Below the pieces are notes generated by a model, which saw only the letters and a program-made list of their open reading frames with translations, made no database searches and was not told the origin of the DNA. This document shows positions 25,427 through 34,718 of a stretch of 64,000 bases of DNA, piece after piece. The stretch is from the NCBI GenBank assembly GCA_030537495.1, contig JAUNMH010000002.1:62001-126000 (forward strand), read 5' to 3'. Each line of letters begins with the position of its first letter. Positions within the stretch are counted from its first letter, which is position 1. This DNA comes from Clostridia bacterium (GTDB lineage: Bacteria; Bacillota; Clostridia; Peptostreptococcales; Anaerovoracaceae). The position numbers and the translations under genes were made by a program.

Positions 25427-26302
25427 TTAGCTTTCTGAACTCATTTTTACTCCGATAAGAACAATTGCTCCACCCACTATCTGCTTGATAAGCAGTGGAT
25501 CGCCCATAAATGCAACTCCAAGAATCAAACCAACTACAGGCATAACATTTATCATAGATGCTGTAGCGCTGGCTGATAGACCTTTTAATCCAAAATTGTA
25601 TAGAATAAAGGCTATAATAGAACATCCTATTGCAAGGAAAAGCAGTGATATTAAAGATACCGGTGTAGGTTTCATCCACTGGTCCATTTCAATAAATGTA
25701 AGTGGGATTAAGAAGATTCCGCCGAAAACCATCTGGTAAAATGTTATGGTTAAAGGTGTATACTTATGATTAATATTTTTCGCCACAAAGTTATATACAC
25801 CCCAAGCTATTCCGGCTACTAGCATCAGAATATTTCAAAGAAGAGGATTGGATGCCGTGCTTCCACCACCAGATGTGGATAATAGATATACACCAATTAT
25901 TGCAAGGATTAGACCTATGGCCTTCTTTTTTTCTGGAGCAACCTTGTAGATTCCAAATTCCATTATGGCGATAATTGCTGGATATCCTCCGCTAATAAGG
26001 GCCGCTGCTGAAGATGTAGTGTAAGCTATTCCCATATTTTGCAAAGAGAAATATAGTGTTACTCCAAAAACTCCTGCAAGGACCATGTATTTCATGTCTC
26101 CTTTTTCAACTTTTTCCAGCTTTCCAGTAATCTTGACAATGACAAGTAGAATGGCCGCTGCCACAATAGTTCTTACTGCACCTAATGTTATAGGTGGAAA
26201 AGTTGTATTAGCATATTTTGTTATAATATATGAACTGCTCCAAAAGAGAATTGCTATTAGTACTGCTAAATAATACTGAAACTTACCTGATGATTTTTTC
26301 AT
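25427..26302 (-). pseudogene. EamA/DMT-type transporter interrupted by one in-frame TGA
   Basis: Two EamA halves lie in the same frame: residues from ATG 26302 (MKKSSGKFQYYLAVLIAILF ...) and a second half ending at 25427 (GVKMSSES). They are separated only by a TGA at 25835-25837. Reading through gives NPLL-stop-NILMLVAGIAWGVYN, where a TGG tryptophan would fit the second-half start of the family. TGA ends other genes here (for example dxs), so this is a nonsense mutation, not recoding. No ribosome site supports reinitiation at the ATG 10 bases later. Ten membrane segments are otherwise intact, so the loss looks recent. Confidence 0.85.
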
Positions 26303-26353
26303 AAAATTTACCACTTCCTTTACAATCACATACAGGTAAGTTTATCATAATTT

Positions 26354-28363
26354 TTAGTCTTTTACAATTTTATAATAGGCATTTGATGTGATTTTATATA
26401 CCACAGCGTATATCAATCCAAATACAAGTATTGCACAGATTGTTACTATTAAAATAAGCTTAAAGTTATACAAATTAAATAGCTGAAGTATCTTCCAAAT
26501 TAATGGAAAAGCAAAGGCCATGTGCGTAACTGCAAAGACTAGGGGCACAAAGAAAACTGTCAAAATCTGCGAATTTATGCTCTTCTTTATATCCACCTTA
26601 TTCATACCTACCATCTGCATTATATGGAAGTTTTCCTTGTCTTCATAGCCTTCAGAAATTTGCTTATAATAAATTATCAGCACCGTTGCAAACATGAATA
26701 CCAGGCTCAGAAGAATGCCTATGAAGAACAATCCTCCATATGTTTGGTAGAAATCACTCTTATTCTTTTCTGCGCAATCAGAGTTAAAGTAATCAAGATA
26801 ATGATTTTGCTCTGCAGAAGTTAAGGAATCCTGAATCTTATCATATAAGCCGATCTGTTCCTCACCATCGCCATTTATATCCAGCATGTAGTTCCAGCCC
26901 GTTGTGTAGGAGATGTTTTCATTCCTTGGTATAACTTTGTTTATAAACTCATCCGTTACACCTTGAAAATCTCCAACTACAAGATATATGCCTGGCGTCA
27001 TTTGCGAGGAAAGGACTCCCATTGCCTGCAAATCATCTGCGTCTCCAACAATTTCCAGAGTGCGGCAGCCTTCCATCTTAATGGTATTCTCACCGTATTT
27101 GTAGCTCTTGCATTTAATAAGTGCTTCATCTTTCTTCAGCTTAACATTCTTGCCTGTCATCTTATTGTAGTCTTCAAGAGGAATGAAGCTTATTTCCGTG
27201 TCAGCTTCATCGAAATCCACATTGTTCTTTTCCACAGATCCGTAAATGCTCGTATACCTGTAGTCTAGGACATTTTTCTTCTCATACCCTTCTTTGGCAA
27301 TCTCCTTATCGACCGTTTTTCTAATAATAGCTATGTTTTTTTCCTGATCAGCATCAAAAGTGCCAAAAAAACTGCCAAAATATTCTGAAAATATCATCTG
27401 TCTAGGATACATACTCCTACAACTGTCCTCACTGCCTATAAATAGGCTGACTGTAGATGACATAACAACTAAAACCATAGTGCATAAAATACAGATAGAT
27501 GCCAGTCCTGCTCCATTTCGTTTCATTCTGTATGACATTGATGAAATAGACACGAAATGGTTCTTTTTATAATAATACCCCTTATTCTTTTTTAGCATAG
27601 TACAAAGAGTTACAGAGCCCGTTGTAAACAACATATAGGTTCCAATTATAACCATAATCACAGCTACGAAGAAAATGGTAAATGCATCAATTGGTGATTT
27701 TATACTTACTGCTATAAAATAAGCCCCTGCTAGCAGAAGTACTCCGATACCTGCTATTAAAAGATTTCCCTTTGGTGGTTTTTCCCCTACATTTTCACTC
27801 TTAAGTAGATCCAACGGATTCGTCCTACGAATCTTAATGAAACTGCTTAAAAGTATAACGAAGAATATGGCACTAAAAATTCCTAAGGTCATGGCCACTG
27901 CCTGAAACGGTACTCTAAAGCTTAAAGTAGCCTCATGTTGTAAAACCTTCATTAGACCTAAGTCTGCTAGTTTTGACAGAAGTATGCCCAGAAGCGCACC
28001 TACTGCCATGGTGAAGACCCCGATAATTAAAGCCTCGAAGGATGCGATTATGGAAAGTTTTCTCTTGTCCATGCCCAGAACATTGTAGAGTCCGAACTCC
28101 TTATTTCTGCGCCTTACCAGAAATGAATTTGTGTAAAATAGAAAGAGAAAAGCAAAGACTGCAATTACAAACTGCCCTAAATGGAGTATAATGTTCAGGC
28201 TGCAGCCTCCGCCCATTTCGTTGTAAACGGGATTGTCGCAGAGAGACGAAATTATGTAGAACATCATAACCATACCGATGCAGGTCAGAATATATGGTAA
28301 ATATAGCTTTCTGTTCTTCTTAATAGTATTAAGTGCCAGTGTGGGATAGAAACCGTTCTTCAT
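26354..28363 (-). CDS. BceB-type ABC transporter permease (FtsX family)
   Basis: 669-residue permease with the Bce layout: ten membrane segments, four at the N-terminus around an FtsX domain (about 55-180), then more up to ~310, and a large extracytoplasmic domain of about 200 residues (~315-525) before the last ones. NPLDLLKSENVGEKPPKGN is a conserved cytoplasmic loop. It overlaps the ATPase gene by 4 bases. Such transporters detect and detoxify cell-wall-targeting peptides such as bacitracin or lantibiotics and form the real sensor for the paired kinase. The peptide specificity is not predictable. Confidence 0.92.
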   Translation of the reverse strand: MKNGFYPTLALNTIKKNRKLYLPYILTCIGMVMMFYIISSLCDNPVYNEMGGGCSLNIILHLGQFVIAVFAFLFLFYTNSFLVRRRNKEFGLYNVLGMDKRKLSIIASFEALIIGVFTMAVGALLGILLSKLADLGLMKVLQHEATLSFRVPFQAVAMTLGIFSAIFFVILLSSFIKIRRTNPLDLLKSENVGEKPPKGNLLIAGIGVLLLAGAYFIAVSIKSPIDAFTIFFVAVIMVIIGTYMLFTTGSVTLCTMLKKNKGYYYKKNHFVSISSMSYRMKRNGAGLASICILCTMVLVVMSSTVSLFIGSEDSCRSMYPRQMIFSEYFGSFFGTFDADQEKNIAIIRKTVDKEIAKEGYEKKNVLDYRYTSIYGSVEKNNVDFDEADTEISFIPLEDYNKMTGKNVKLKKDEALIKCKSYKYGENTIKMEGCRTLEIVGDADDLQAMGVLSSQMTPGIYLVVGDFQGVTDEFINKVIPRNENISYTTGWNYMLDINGDGEEQIGLYDKIQDSLTSAEQNHYLDYFNSDCAEKNKSDFYQTYGGLFFIGILLSLVFMFATVLIIYYKQISEGYEDKENFHIMQMVGMNKVDIKKSINSQILTVFFVPLVFAVTHMAFAFPLIWKILQLFNLYNFKLILIVTICAILVFGLIYAVVYKITSNAYYKIVKD

Positions 28364-29124
28364 CGTAGCTCGCCTCCTGTCTGAAGCATAGCTAAGGTAT
28401 CTGATATTTTCTGATACATCTCGTCATTGTTGCACTGCCCTTTATAAATCTGGTGGAAAACCTCCCCGTCCTTAATGAAGAGGACCCGGCTTGCGCAGCT
28501 GGCTGCTTTGATAGAATGGGTAACCATGAGAATAGTCTGCCCTGTTTCATTGATTTCCTCAAACATGTGAAGCAGCTCATCTGCTGATTTGGAATCCAAA
28601 GCTCCTGTTGGTTCGTCGGCAAGAATCAATTTTGGTTCTGTTATCAAAGCTCTTGCAACTGCTGCTCTCTGCTTCTGTCCGCCGGAAACCTCGTATGGAT
28701 ATTTCTTTAGCAAATCTATTATTCCCAAGGATTTAGCTAGAGGAATTAGTCTTTTTCGCATTTCCTTATAGGACTTATTGGCAAGAACGAGCGGCAAATA
28801 AATATTATCTTCTAATGTAAAGGTGTCTAGCAGGTTAAAGTCCTGGAATACAAATCCCAGGTTATCTCTTCTGAAATCTGCAATATCTTTTTCCTTAATC
28901 GTGCTAAAATCCATTCCGTCTAGAATGATTTTACCGCTTGTAGGTCTATCCAGGGACGCTAAATTGTTAAGTAGCGTGGTCTTTCCTGAACCGGATTCTC
29001 CCATAATAGCCACATATTCGCCTTGTTCAACTGTAAAATTCACATTTTTCAATGCTTCTACGGAGTTGCCTCCAAAGCGCGTAGTATAAACTTTTCTTAG
29101 TCCTGAAACTTCAAGTAAACTCAT
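28360..29124 (-). CDS. BceA-type ABC transporter ATP-binding protein
   Basis: 254-residue ATPase of the MacB/LolD-like class. Walker [17 protein letters not shown] is near residue 43, Q-loop [12 protein letters not shown], signature [15 protein letters not shown], Walker [13 protein letters not shown] and H-loop MVTHS. All key residues are present. The ATG at 29124 is chosen because GGGAGG lies nine bases upstream; the upstream in-frame ATG at 29130 is too close to it. With the permease it forms the transporter of the Bce module. Confidence 0.93.
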   Translation of the reverse strand: MSLLEVSGLRKVYTTRFGGNSVEALKNVNFTVEQGEYVAIMGESGSGKTTLLNNLASLDRPTSGKIILDGMDFSTIKEKDIADFRRDNLGFVFQDFNLLDTFTLEDNIYLPLVLANKSYKEMRKRLIPLAKSLGIIDLLKKYPYEVSGGQKQRAAVARALITEPKLILADEPTGALDSKSADELLHMFEEINETGQTILMVTHSIKAASCASRVLFIKDGEVFHQIYKGQCNNDEMYQKISDTLAMLQTGGELR

Positions 29125-29166
29125 TTTCATTACCTCCCTTTTGCAAGTATAATATTATCAAAAAAG

Positions 29167-29226
29167 GGAAATGTAATTCCATAGAATTTGCTTACATTTC
29201 CTTTTCTAAATCTTACAATTCTGTAA
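29167..29226 (-). promoter_or_regulatory. Candidate response-regulator binding sites upstream of bceA-like gene
   Basis: TTACA-ATTC-TGTAA (29213-29226) fits the TnACA-N4-TGTnA pattern I recall for BceR-like regulators. Nearer the gene, GGAAATGTAA (29167-29176) and TTACATTTCC (29192-29201) form a perfect 10-base inverted repeat with 15-base spacer, ending by a TATTAT/TAATAT -10-like run. A weak -35 is typical of activated promoters. Confidence 0.6.
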
Positions 29227-29236
29227 GGTTTCATAT

Positions 29237-30220
29237 TCATTTAAATGATTTTCCTGTAAGGTGTATGGTAAACTCAGAGCCCTGGCCTGGCGTAGATTCT
29301 ACAGTGATACTGTGTCCCAGGTTTTGGCATATGCGTTTACATAGATAAAGTCCAAGTCCTGATGCCTTTTTATCAGTTCTTCCATGGCTGCCGGTGTAGC
29401 CTTTTTCAAATATTCTAGGCAAGTCTTCCGGTGCGATTCCCATTCCCGTATCAGCTACGGTAATGCCGTCTGGCTCAGTCCACTTTATGGTAATGCTTCC
29501 TGAAGCCGTGTATTTCAAAGCATTGGAAATAACCTGCTCTATAATAAAGCTTAGCCATTTTTCATCTGTAACAGCTTTCTTATTTAAAGGCTCATAATTA
29601 AGCTTGATTCCCCTTGTAATAAACTGTCCGGAAAGTTTTCTCAAACTTTGTCTTATAATTTCATCTAGTTCAATTTCCTTAAATAGATAATCTGTACTGT
29701 CTGAATCAAGGCGCAGATATGTCAGTACCATTTCCACATACTGTTCTATGCGAAAAAGGTCTTCTAGAAGCTGTCTCGATGCAGGGCTGTCCTCACTTTG
29801 GAGAAGCAGGCGCATTGACGCTATGGGAGTTTTGATCTGGTGGGCCCAGACCGTGTAATAGTTCACCATGTCGTAAAACCTGGCGTCTAAATCGGCGGCC
29901 GTTTGTCTTCTTTCCTCCTCCAACAAAGCAATGAGTTGGCGGTAGTTTTCATCGTCTATGCCATTATATGCCGTCAGAGTTTCTGCCATGTCAGCAGGTA
30001 GTTTGCGCAAAAGCTTCAGATTTCGGTCTTTATCAAAACCTCTATAGGCGCAAATCCCACCGTAGATTAGACCAACAGACAGACACAGAATAATTGAATA
30101 CTCAATTATAAATGTCGGCGAACCGTACAAAATCATTACTATAGGAGCAATGCTGCAACAGATTAGAAAAAAAGCTATGCTTACAATATGTTTTTTTATA
30201 TATCTAATTAAAAATTCCAT
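29237..30220 (-). CDS. Intramembrane-sensing histidine kinase (BceS-like)
   Basis: 327 residues with two membrane helices near the N-terminus (about 12-31 and 36-57) and almost no extracellular loop, as in BceS kinases that read the state of the partner ABC transporter. The phosphoacceptor is H in VWAHQIKTPIASMRLLL. The ATPase domain has the N box (FIIEQVISNALKYT), G1 VADTGMGI, F box FEKGYTG and G2 GLGLYL. Starts behind AAAGGAAG, 16 bases after the response regulator. Confidence 0.93.
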   Translation of the reverse strand: MEFLIRYIKKHIVSIAFFLICCSIAPIVMILYGSPTFIIEYSIILCLSVGLIYGGICAYRGFDKDRNLKLLRKLPADMAETLTAYNGIDDENYRQLIALLEEERRQTAADLDARFYDMVNYYTVWAHQIKTPIASMRLLLQSEDSPASRQLLEDLFRIEQYVEMVLTYLRLDSDSTDYLFKEIELDEIIRQSLRKLSGQFITRGIKLNYEPLNKKAVTDEKWLSFIIEQVISNALKYTASGSITIKWTEPDGITVADTGMGIAPEDLPRIFEKGYTGSHGRTDKKASGLGLYLCKRICQNLGHSITVESTPGQGSEFTIHLTGKSFK

Positions 30221-30236
30221 GGGCTTCCTTTCATAT

Positions 30237-30908
30237 CTAAGCTACTATATATCCCCTGCCGTGTTTGGTTTCAATGAAGTCATCCAGGCCTGCGTTCTGT
30301 AGCTTTTTGCGAAGTCTGTTGACATTGACGGTCAGAGTATTTTCATCTACAAACTCATCGGTTTTCCAAAGGGCTTCCATAAGTTTTTCTCGACTTACAA
30401 CTTTTCCCTTGTTAGCCATTAGTGTCAGTAGAATGCGGTATTCATTTTTTGATAAAGAAATATTCTCATCTTTATATATTAAAGTTCCCTCGTCCATATT
30501 TAATAGCGCACCTCTATGTTCAAGAACGGATACCTTAGATGCGAAATCATAGGTTCTCCTAAGCATTGCCTGCATCTTGGCAATGAGTACACTCATATCA
30601 AAGGGTTTGGATATGAAATCGTCGGCACCCATATTCATGGCCATGACGATGTTAAGGTTATCTGACGCTGATGAAATAAATATAATAGGAACCTTGGAAA
30701 CCTTACGTATCTCCTGGCACCAGTGGTAGCCATTATAGAATGGCAGTGAAATATCCAAAAGAACCAGGTGAGGATCAAACTCGGCAAAGTCAGCCATTAC
30801 ATCTCTGAAATCTTTGCATGCTCTGCACTCTATATCCCAGAGAGCTCCTTCTTTAATAATGGCATCTGCAATGCCCTTATCGTCTTCTACTATATAAACC
30901 CTATACAT
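30237..30908 (-). CDS. OmpR-family response regulator (BceR-like)
   Basis: 223 residues: receiver domain (phosphoacceptor Asp in LVLLDISLPFYNGY, about residue 52; acidic pair EDD near 8) and winged-helix DNA-binding domain (about 125-223, ending TKHGRGYIVA). The ATG at 30908 behind AAGGAG is used; the longer frame lacks a ribosome site. It is first in the order regulator-kinase-ATPase-permease, a complete self-contained resistance module. It lies right after the purL terminator. Confidence 0.93.
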   Translation of the reverse strand: MYRVYIVEDDKGIADAIIKEGALWDIECRACKDFRDVMADFAEFDPHLVLLDISLPFYNGYHWCQEIRKVSKVPIIFISSASDNLNIVMAMNMGADDFISKPFDMSVLIAKMQAMLRRTYDFASKVSVLEHRGALLNMDEGTLIYKDENISLSKNEYRILLTLMANKGKVVSREKLMEALWKTDEFVDENTLTVNVNRLRKKLQNAGLDDFIETKHGRGYIVA

Positions 30909-30945
30909 TTTCCCTCTACTCCTTAGAAAAGTGATGTTAACATTT

Positions 30946-30982
30946 TGAAAACAGAGGTCAGGAAAACCCATCCCGACCTCTG
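30946..30982 (-). terminator. Rho-independent terminator of the purine operon
   Basis: Minus strand CAGAGGTC pairs with GACCTCTG, with an inner GGA/TCC, then TTTTC. It separates purL from the Bce-type module. Confidence 0.88.
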
Positions 30983-31012
30983 CATTAGTATCTCTGTCTT
31001 TTTTTGACCTGT

Positions 31013-34000
31013 TTATTTGAAGTATTCTACTGCAGCCTTGAACATCTGCATATCGAATTCGCCTGGAACGTTCTTGTACAGGCCTTCTCCGATTCTTTCA
31101 GAGTGTCCCATCTTACCAAGAACCTTACCGTCAGGTGATGTAATACCTTCAATTGAAGCGTATGATCCATTTGGATTGTACTGAACGTCAGCACTTACAT
31201 TGCCGTCAAGGTCAACGTACTGAGTAATGATCTGACCATTAGCAGCCAGTTCCTTAATTAATTCTTCTGAAGCGATGAATCTTCCTTCTCCGTGTGAAAT
31301 AGGAACTGTGAAGATGTCTCCAGGTTTTACATTTGCCAGCCATGGTGACTTATTAGATGCGATTCTTGTTCTAACAAGCTTGGACTGGTGGCGAGCGATT
31401 TCGTTGTATGTAAGAGTTGGGCAGTTTTCATCTGTATCGATGATTTTACCATAAGGTACAAGTCCTAATTTAATTAGTGCCTGGAAACCATTACAGATAC
31501 CTGCCATTAAGCCATCTCTATTTTCCAGTAAATCAGTTACTGCATCCTTAACTTCCTTGTTTCTGAAGAATGCTGTAATGAACTTACCTGAACCATCTGG
31601 TTCGTCTCCACCTGAGAAGCCGCCTGGAATAAAGATAATCTGTGCTTCCTTAACCTTAGCTGCGAAGTCTTCAACTGATTTTGCAATAGATGCAGCTGAT
31701 AGGTTGTTAATTACAAAGATTTCTGGATCTGCTCCGGCATCACGGAATGCCTTTGCTGAATCGTATTCACAGTTTGTTCCAGGGAATACCGGAATAAGGA
31801 CCTTAGGTGTTTCAACGCTAATCTTAGCGTGAGGTCTTTCAGTTGCTTCATATGTGAATGTTTCCAGTTCATTAGCTTCTGGCTCAATATTGCAGCTGTA
31901 AATTGGTTCAAGCTTATCTTCGTAAGTTTTTTCAATGTCAGCAAGAGAAATTACATCGCTTCCACGCTTAATAGCTTTTTCGGAAGTTGTCTTACCTAGC
32001 TTAACCATGTTGCCTGTAACCTTAGATGCATCTGTAACTTCTACAATGAAGGCACCATAGTTGTATCCGAAGATTGTATCCATATCTACATCTTCGTTAT
32101 ATTCGAATCCGATTTCATTACCCATTGTCATCTTAAGAATTGCTTCTGCTACGCCGCCGTAAGTTGGTGTGTATGCACTTACAATTACGCCTTGTTCAAC
32201 TAGTTTGTGAACCTGTGCGTACAGTGATTTCAACGATTCAGCCTTAGGTAGATCATTTTCGTCATAGTCAGGAGTTAACATAATAATATCTCTGTCAACC
32301 GCCTTAAATTCTGGTGAAATGATGTTCTTAACGTCTTCTGTAGTAACAGCAAATGAAATTAGTGTAGGTGGAACGTCAATATCTTCGAAAGTTCCACTCA
32401 TTGAGTCCTTACCACCGATTGCGCCAACGCCAAGTTCCTTCTGAGCTTTAAATGCACCAAGAACTGCGGCCATTGGTTTACCCCATCTCTTTGGTTCCTT
32501 CATCAGCTTTTCGAAGTATTCCTGGAATGATAGGTAAACATCTTCGAAGGATGCACCGGTAGCTACTAGTTTTGATACTGATTCCACTACTGCCAGGTAA
32601 GCGCCGTGGTATGGGCTTGCGCTTGCGATAAACGGATTGTAACCCCATGACATTACGGAGCAAGTTGAAGTGTGCTGTTTTTCGATGGAAATAAGGTTAA
32701 CCATTGCCTGGATAGGTGTTCTCTGGTTGATTCCGCCGAACGGCATAAGCACTGTGCCGGCACCGATTGTGGAGTCAAATCTTTCTGACAGCCCTCTCTT
32801 GGAGCATACGTTAAGGTCTCCTGCTAATGCAATATATTCATCAACAAAACTTCCATCTACAGCCTTGCTGTAGTCTTCGTGCATTGGAATTTCAGCATCG
32901 ATATGCTTTTCAGCACCGTTTGTATCTAAGAATTCTCTTGAAATATTTACAATTGCCTTGTCGTTCCAGAAAATCTTCAGGTATGGATTTTCCTTAACTT
33001 CTGCAACAACTGTTGCTTCTAGGTTTTCTTCTGCAGCCAGCTGGAAGAAACGTTCAACGTCTTTGCTTTCAACTACTACAGCCATTCTTTCCTGTGATTC
33101 ACTGATTGCAAGTTCAGTTCCATCAAGTCCGTCGTACTTCTTAGGAACAGCGTTTAAGTTGATTTCCAGTCCATCGGCAAGTTCTCCGATTGCAACGGAA
33201 ACACCGCCTGCACCGAAGTCGTTACAACGCTTAATCATTCTTGAAGCTTCTGGATTTCTGAACAGTCTCTGAAGTTTTCTTTCTTCAGGAGCATTACCCT
33301 TCTGAACTTCTGCTCCGCAGCTTTCTAGGGATTCCATTGTATGTGATTTAGATGAACCTGTAGCTCCACCACAGCCGTCACGTCCTGTTCTTCCGCCTAG
33401 AAGGATAACGATATCGCCATCAGCTGGTCTTTCTCTGCGTACGTTTTCTGCTGGAGCTGCTGCAATTACTGCACCAACTTCCATTCTCTTTGCAACATAT
33501 CCATCATGGTAGATTTCATCAACCTGACCTGTTGCAAGACCGATCTGGTTACCATATGAGCTGTATCCACTTGCAGCTGTTGTTACAATCTTTCTCTGAG
33601 GAAGCTTGCCCTGCATAGTTTCTGATACAGGTTTTAGCGGGTCTGCAGCACCTGTAACTCTCATTGCAGAATATACATAACTTCTTCCTGAAAGTGGGTC
33701 TCTGATTGCACCACCGATACATGTTGCTGCACCACCGAAAGGTTCAATTTCAGTTGGGTGGTTGTGAGTTTCGTTCTTGAATAAAAGTAACCATTTCTGG
33801 ATTTCTCCATCTACGTTTACATCAATCTTTACTGTGCAAGCGTTGATTTCTTCTGATTCATCAAGGTTTGGCATCATGCCCTTAGCCTTTAAGAATTTAG
33901 CAGCTAAAGTACCGATATCCATTAGGTTAACAGGCTTAGTTCTGTTAAGTTCCTTACGTGTTTCTAAATAATCTTCAAAAGTAGCCTGGATTTCAGGGTC

Positions 34001-34714
34001 CTCAAACTTAACATTATCAATTGTAGTATTGAATGTTGTATGTCTGCAGTGGTCTGACCAGTATGTGTCAATTACTCTGATTTCTGTAATTGTTGGATTT
34101 CTATCTTCGCTCTTGAAATAATCCTGACAGAACTTAAGGTCTGCAAGGTCCATAGCAAGACCATAATCTTCTAAGAATTCCTGTAGTCCTGCCTCGTCTA
34201 AATCAATGAAACCATCTAGTACTGCAACTTCTGTAGGAATTTCATATTCCATCTTAAGCGTAGCAACTTCTCCAAGTTCAGCTTCTCTTGACTCAACAGG
34301 GTTGATTACATATTTCTTGATTTCTTCGAAATCTTCTTCGCTAATTGTACCCTCAAGGATATAAACCTTTGCTGTTCTAACATCAGGTCTTTCTCCCTTT
34401 GAAATAATCTGAATGCATTCAGCAGCTGAGTTTGCTCTCTGGTCAAACTGTCCCGGAAGGAATTCCACTGCAAAAACTCTCTCAGCGTCTGTATAGTCTA
34501 AGCTCATTGTTGCTGTATCAACCTGTGGTTCTGAGAATACAGTATTTACAGCTGAGTCAAATAACTCTTTGTCGATGTTCTCAACATCGTATCTATTTAC
34601 AATTCTAAGACCGGTTAAGCCTTTAATCTGCAGCAGCTTCACCAGGTCAGCCTTCAGTGAAGCCGCCTCGTGGGCAAATTCTTTTTTCTTCTCTACATAG
34701 ACTCTATAAACCAT
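31013..34714 (-). CDS. purL: Phosphoribosylformylglycinamidine synthase, single-chain (large) type
   Basis: Converts FGAR, ATP and glutamine to FGAM, step four of purine synthesis. At 1233 residues it is the fused type: PurS-like N-terminus, two AIRS-like ATPase halves, and a C-terminal glutaminase with the nucleophile Cys in LMAGICNGFQALI and the His/Glu pair in ISHGEGRF. Bacilli use separate PurS, PurQ and PurL; the fused form occurs in many Clostridia and Proteobacteria. ATG 34714 behind AAAGGAG is chosen over 34780, which would run into purD. It is last in the operon. Confidence 0.97.
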   Translation of the reverse strand: MVYRVYVEKKKEFAHEAASLKADLVKLLQIKGLTGLRIVNRYDVENIDKELFDSAVNTVFSEPQVDTATMSLDYTDAERVFAVEFLPGQFDQRANSAAECIQIISKGERPDVRTAKVYILEGTISEEDFEEIKKYVINPVESREAELGEVATLKMEYEIPTEVAVLDGFIDLDEAGLQEFLEDYGLAMDLADLKFCQDYFKSEDRNPTITEIRVIDTYWSDHCRHTTFNTTIDNVKFEDPEIQATFEDYLETRKELNRTKPVNLMDIGTLAAKFLKAKGMMPNLDESEEINACTVKIDVNVDGEIQKWLLLFKNETHNHPTEIEPFGGAATCIGGAIRDPLSGRSYVYSAMRVTGAADPLKPVSETMQGKLPQRKIVTTAASGYSSYGNQIGLATGQVDEIYHDGYVAKRMEVGAVIAAAPAENVRRERPADGDIVILLGGRTGRDGCGGATGSSKSHTMESLESCGAEVQKGNAPEERKLQRLFRNPEASRMIKRCNDFGAGGVSVAIGELADGLEINLNAVPKKYDGLDGTELAISESQERMAVVVESKDVERFFQLAAEENLEATVVAEVKENPYLKIFWNDKAIVNISREFLDTNGAEKHIDAEIPMHEDYSKAVDGSFVDEYIALAGDLNVCSKRGLSERFDSTIGAGTVLMPFGGINQRTPIQAMVNLISIEKQHTSTCSVMSWGYNPFIASASPYHGAYLAVVESVSKLVATGASFEDVYLSFQEYFEKLMKEPKRWGKPMAAVLGAFKAQKELGVGAIGGKDSMSGTFEDIDVPPTLISFAVTTEDVKNIISPEFKAVDRDIIMLTPDYDENDLPKAESLKSLYAQVHKLVEQGVIVSAYTPTYGGVAEAILKMTMGNEIGFEYNEDVDMDTIFGYNYGAFIVEVTDASKVTGNMVKLGKTTSEKAIKRGSDVISLADIEKTYEDKLEPIYSCNIEPEANELETFTYEATERPHAKISVETPKVLIPVFPGTNCEYDSAKAFRDAGADPEIFVINNLSAASIAKSVEDFAAKVKEAQIIFIPGGFSGGDEPDGSGKFITAFFRNKEVKDAVTDLLENRDGLMAGICNGFQALIKLGLVPYGKIIDTDENCPTLTYNEIARHQSKLVRTRIASNKSPWLANVKPGDIFTVPISHGEGRFIASEELIKELAANGQIITQYVDLDGNVSADVQYNPNGSYASIEGITSPDGKVLGKMGHSERIGEGLYKNVPGEFDMQMFKAAVEYFK

Positions 34715-34718
34715 TTTC

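Noticed and set aside
25835..25837. TGA recoding (Trp or selenocysteine) in the EamA gene
   Set aside because: TGA terminates dxs in the same window, no SECIS-like hairpin was seen after the codon, and EamA proteins are not selenoproteins.
31557..31832. Many long antisense frames opposite purL, purD, alaS and obg
   Set aside because: They mirror codon bias of the genuine genes, lack ribosome sites and give no family-like sequence.
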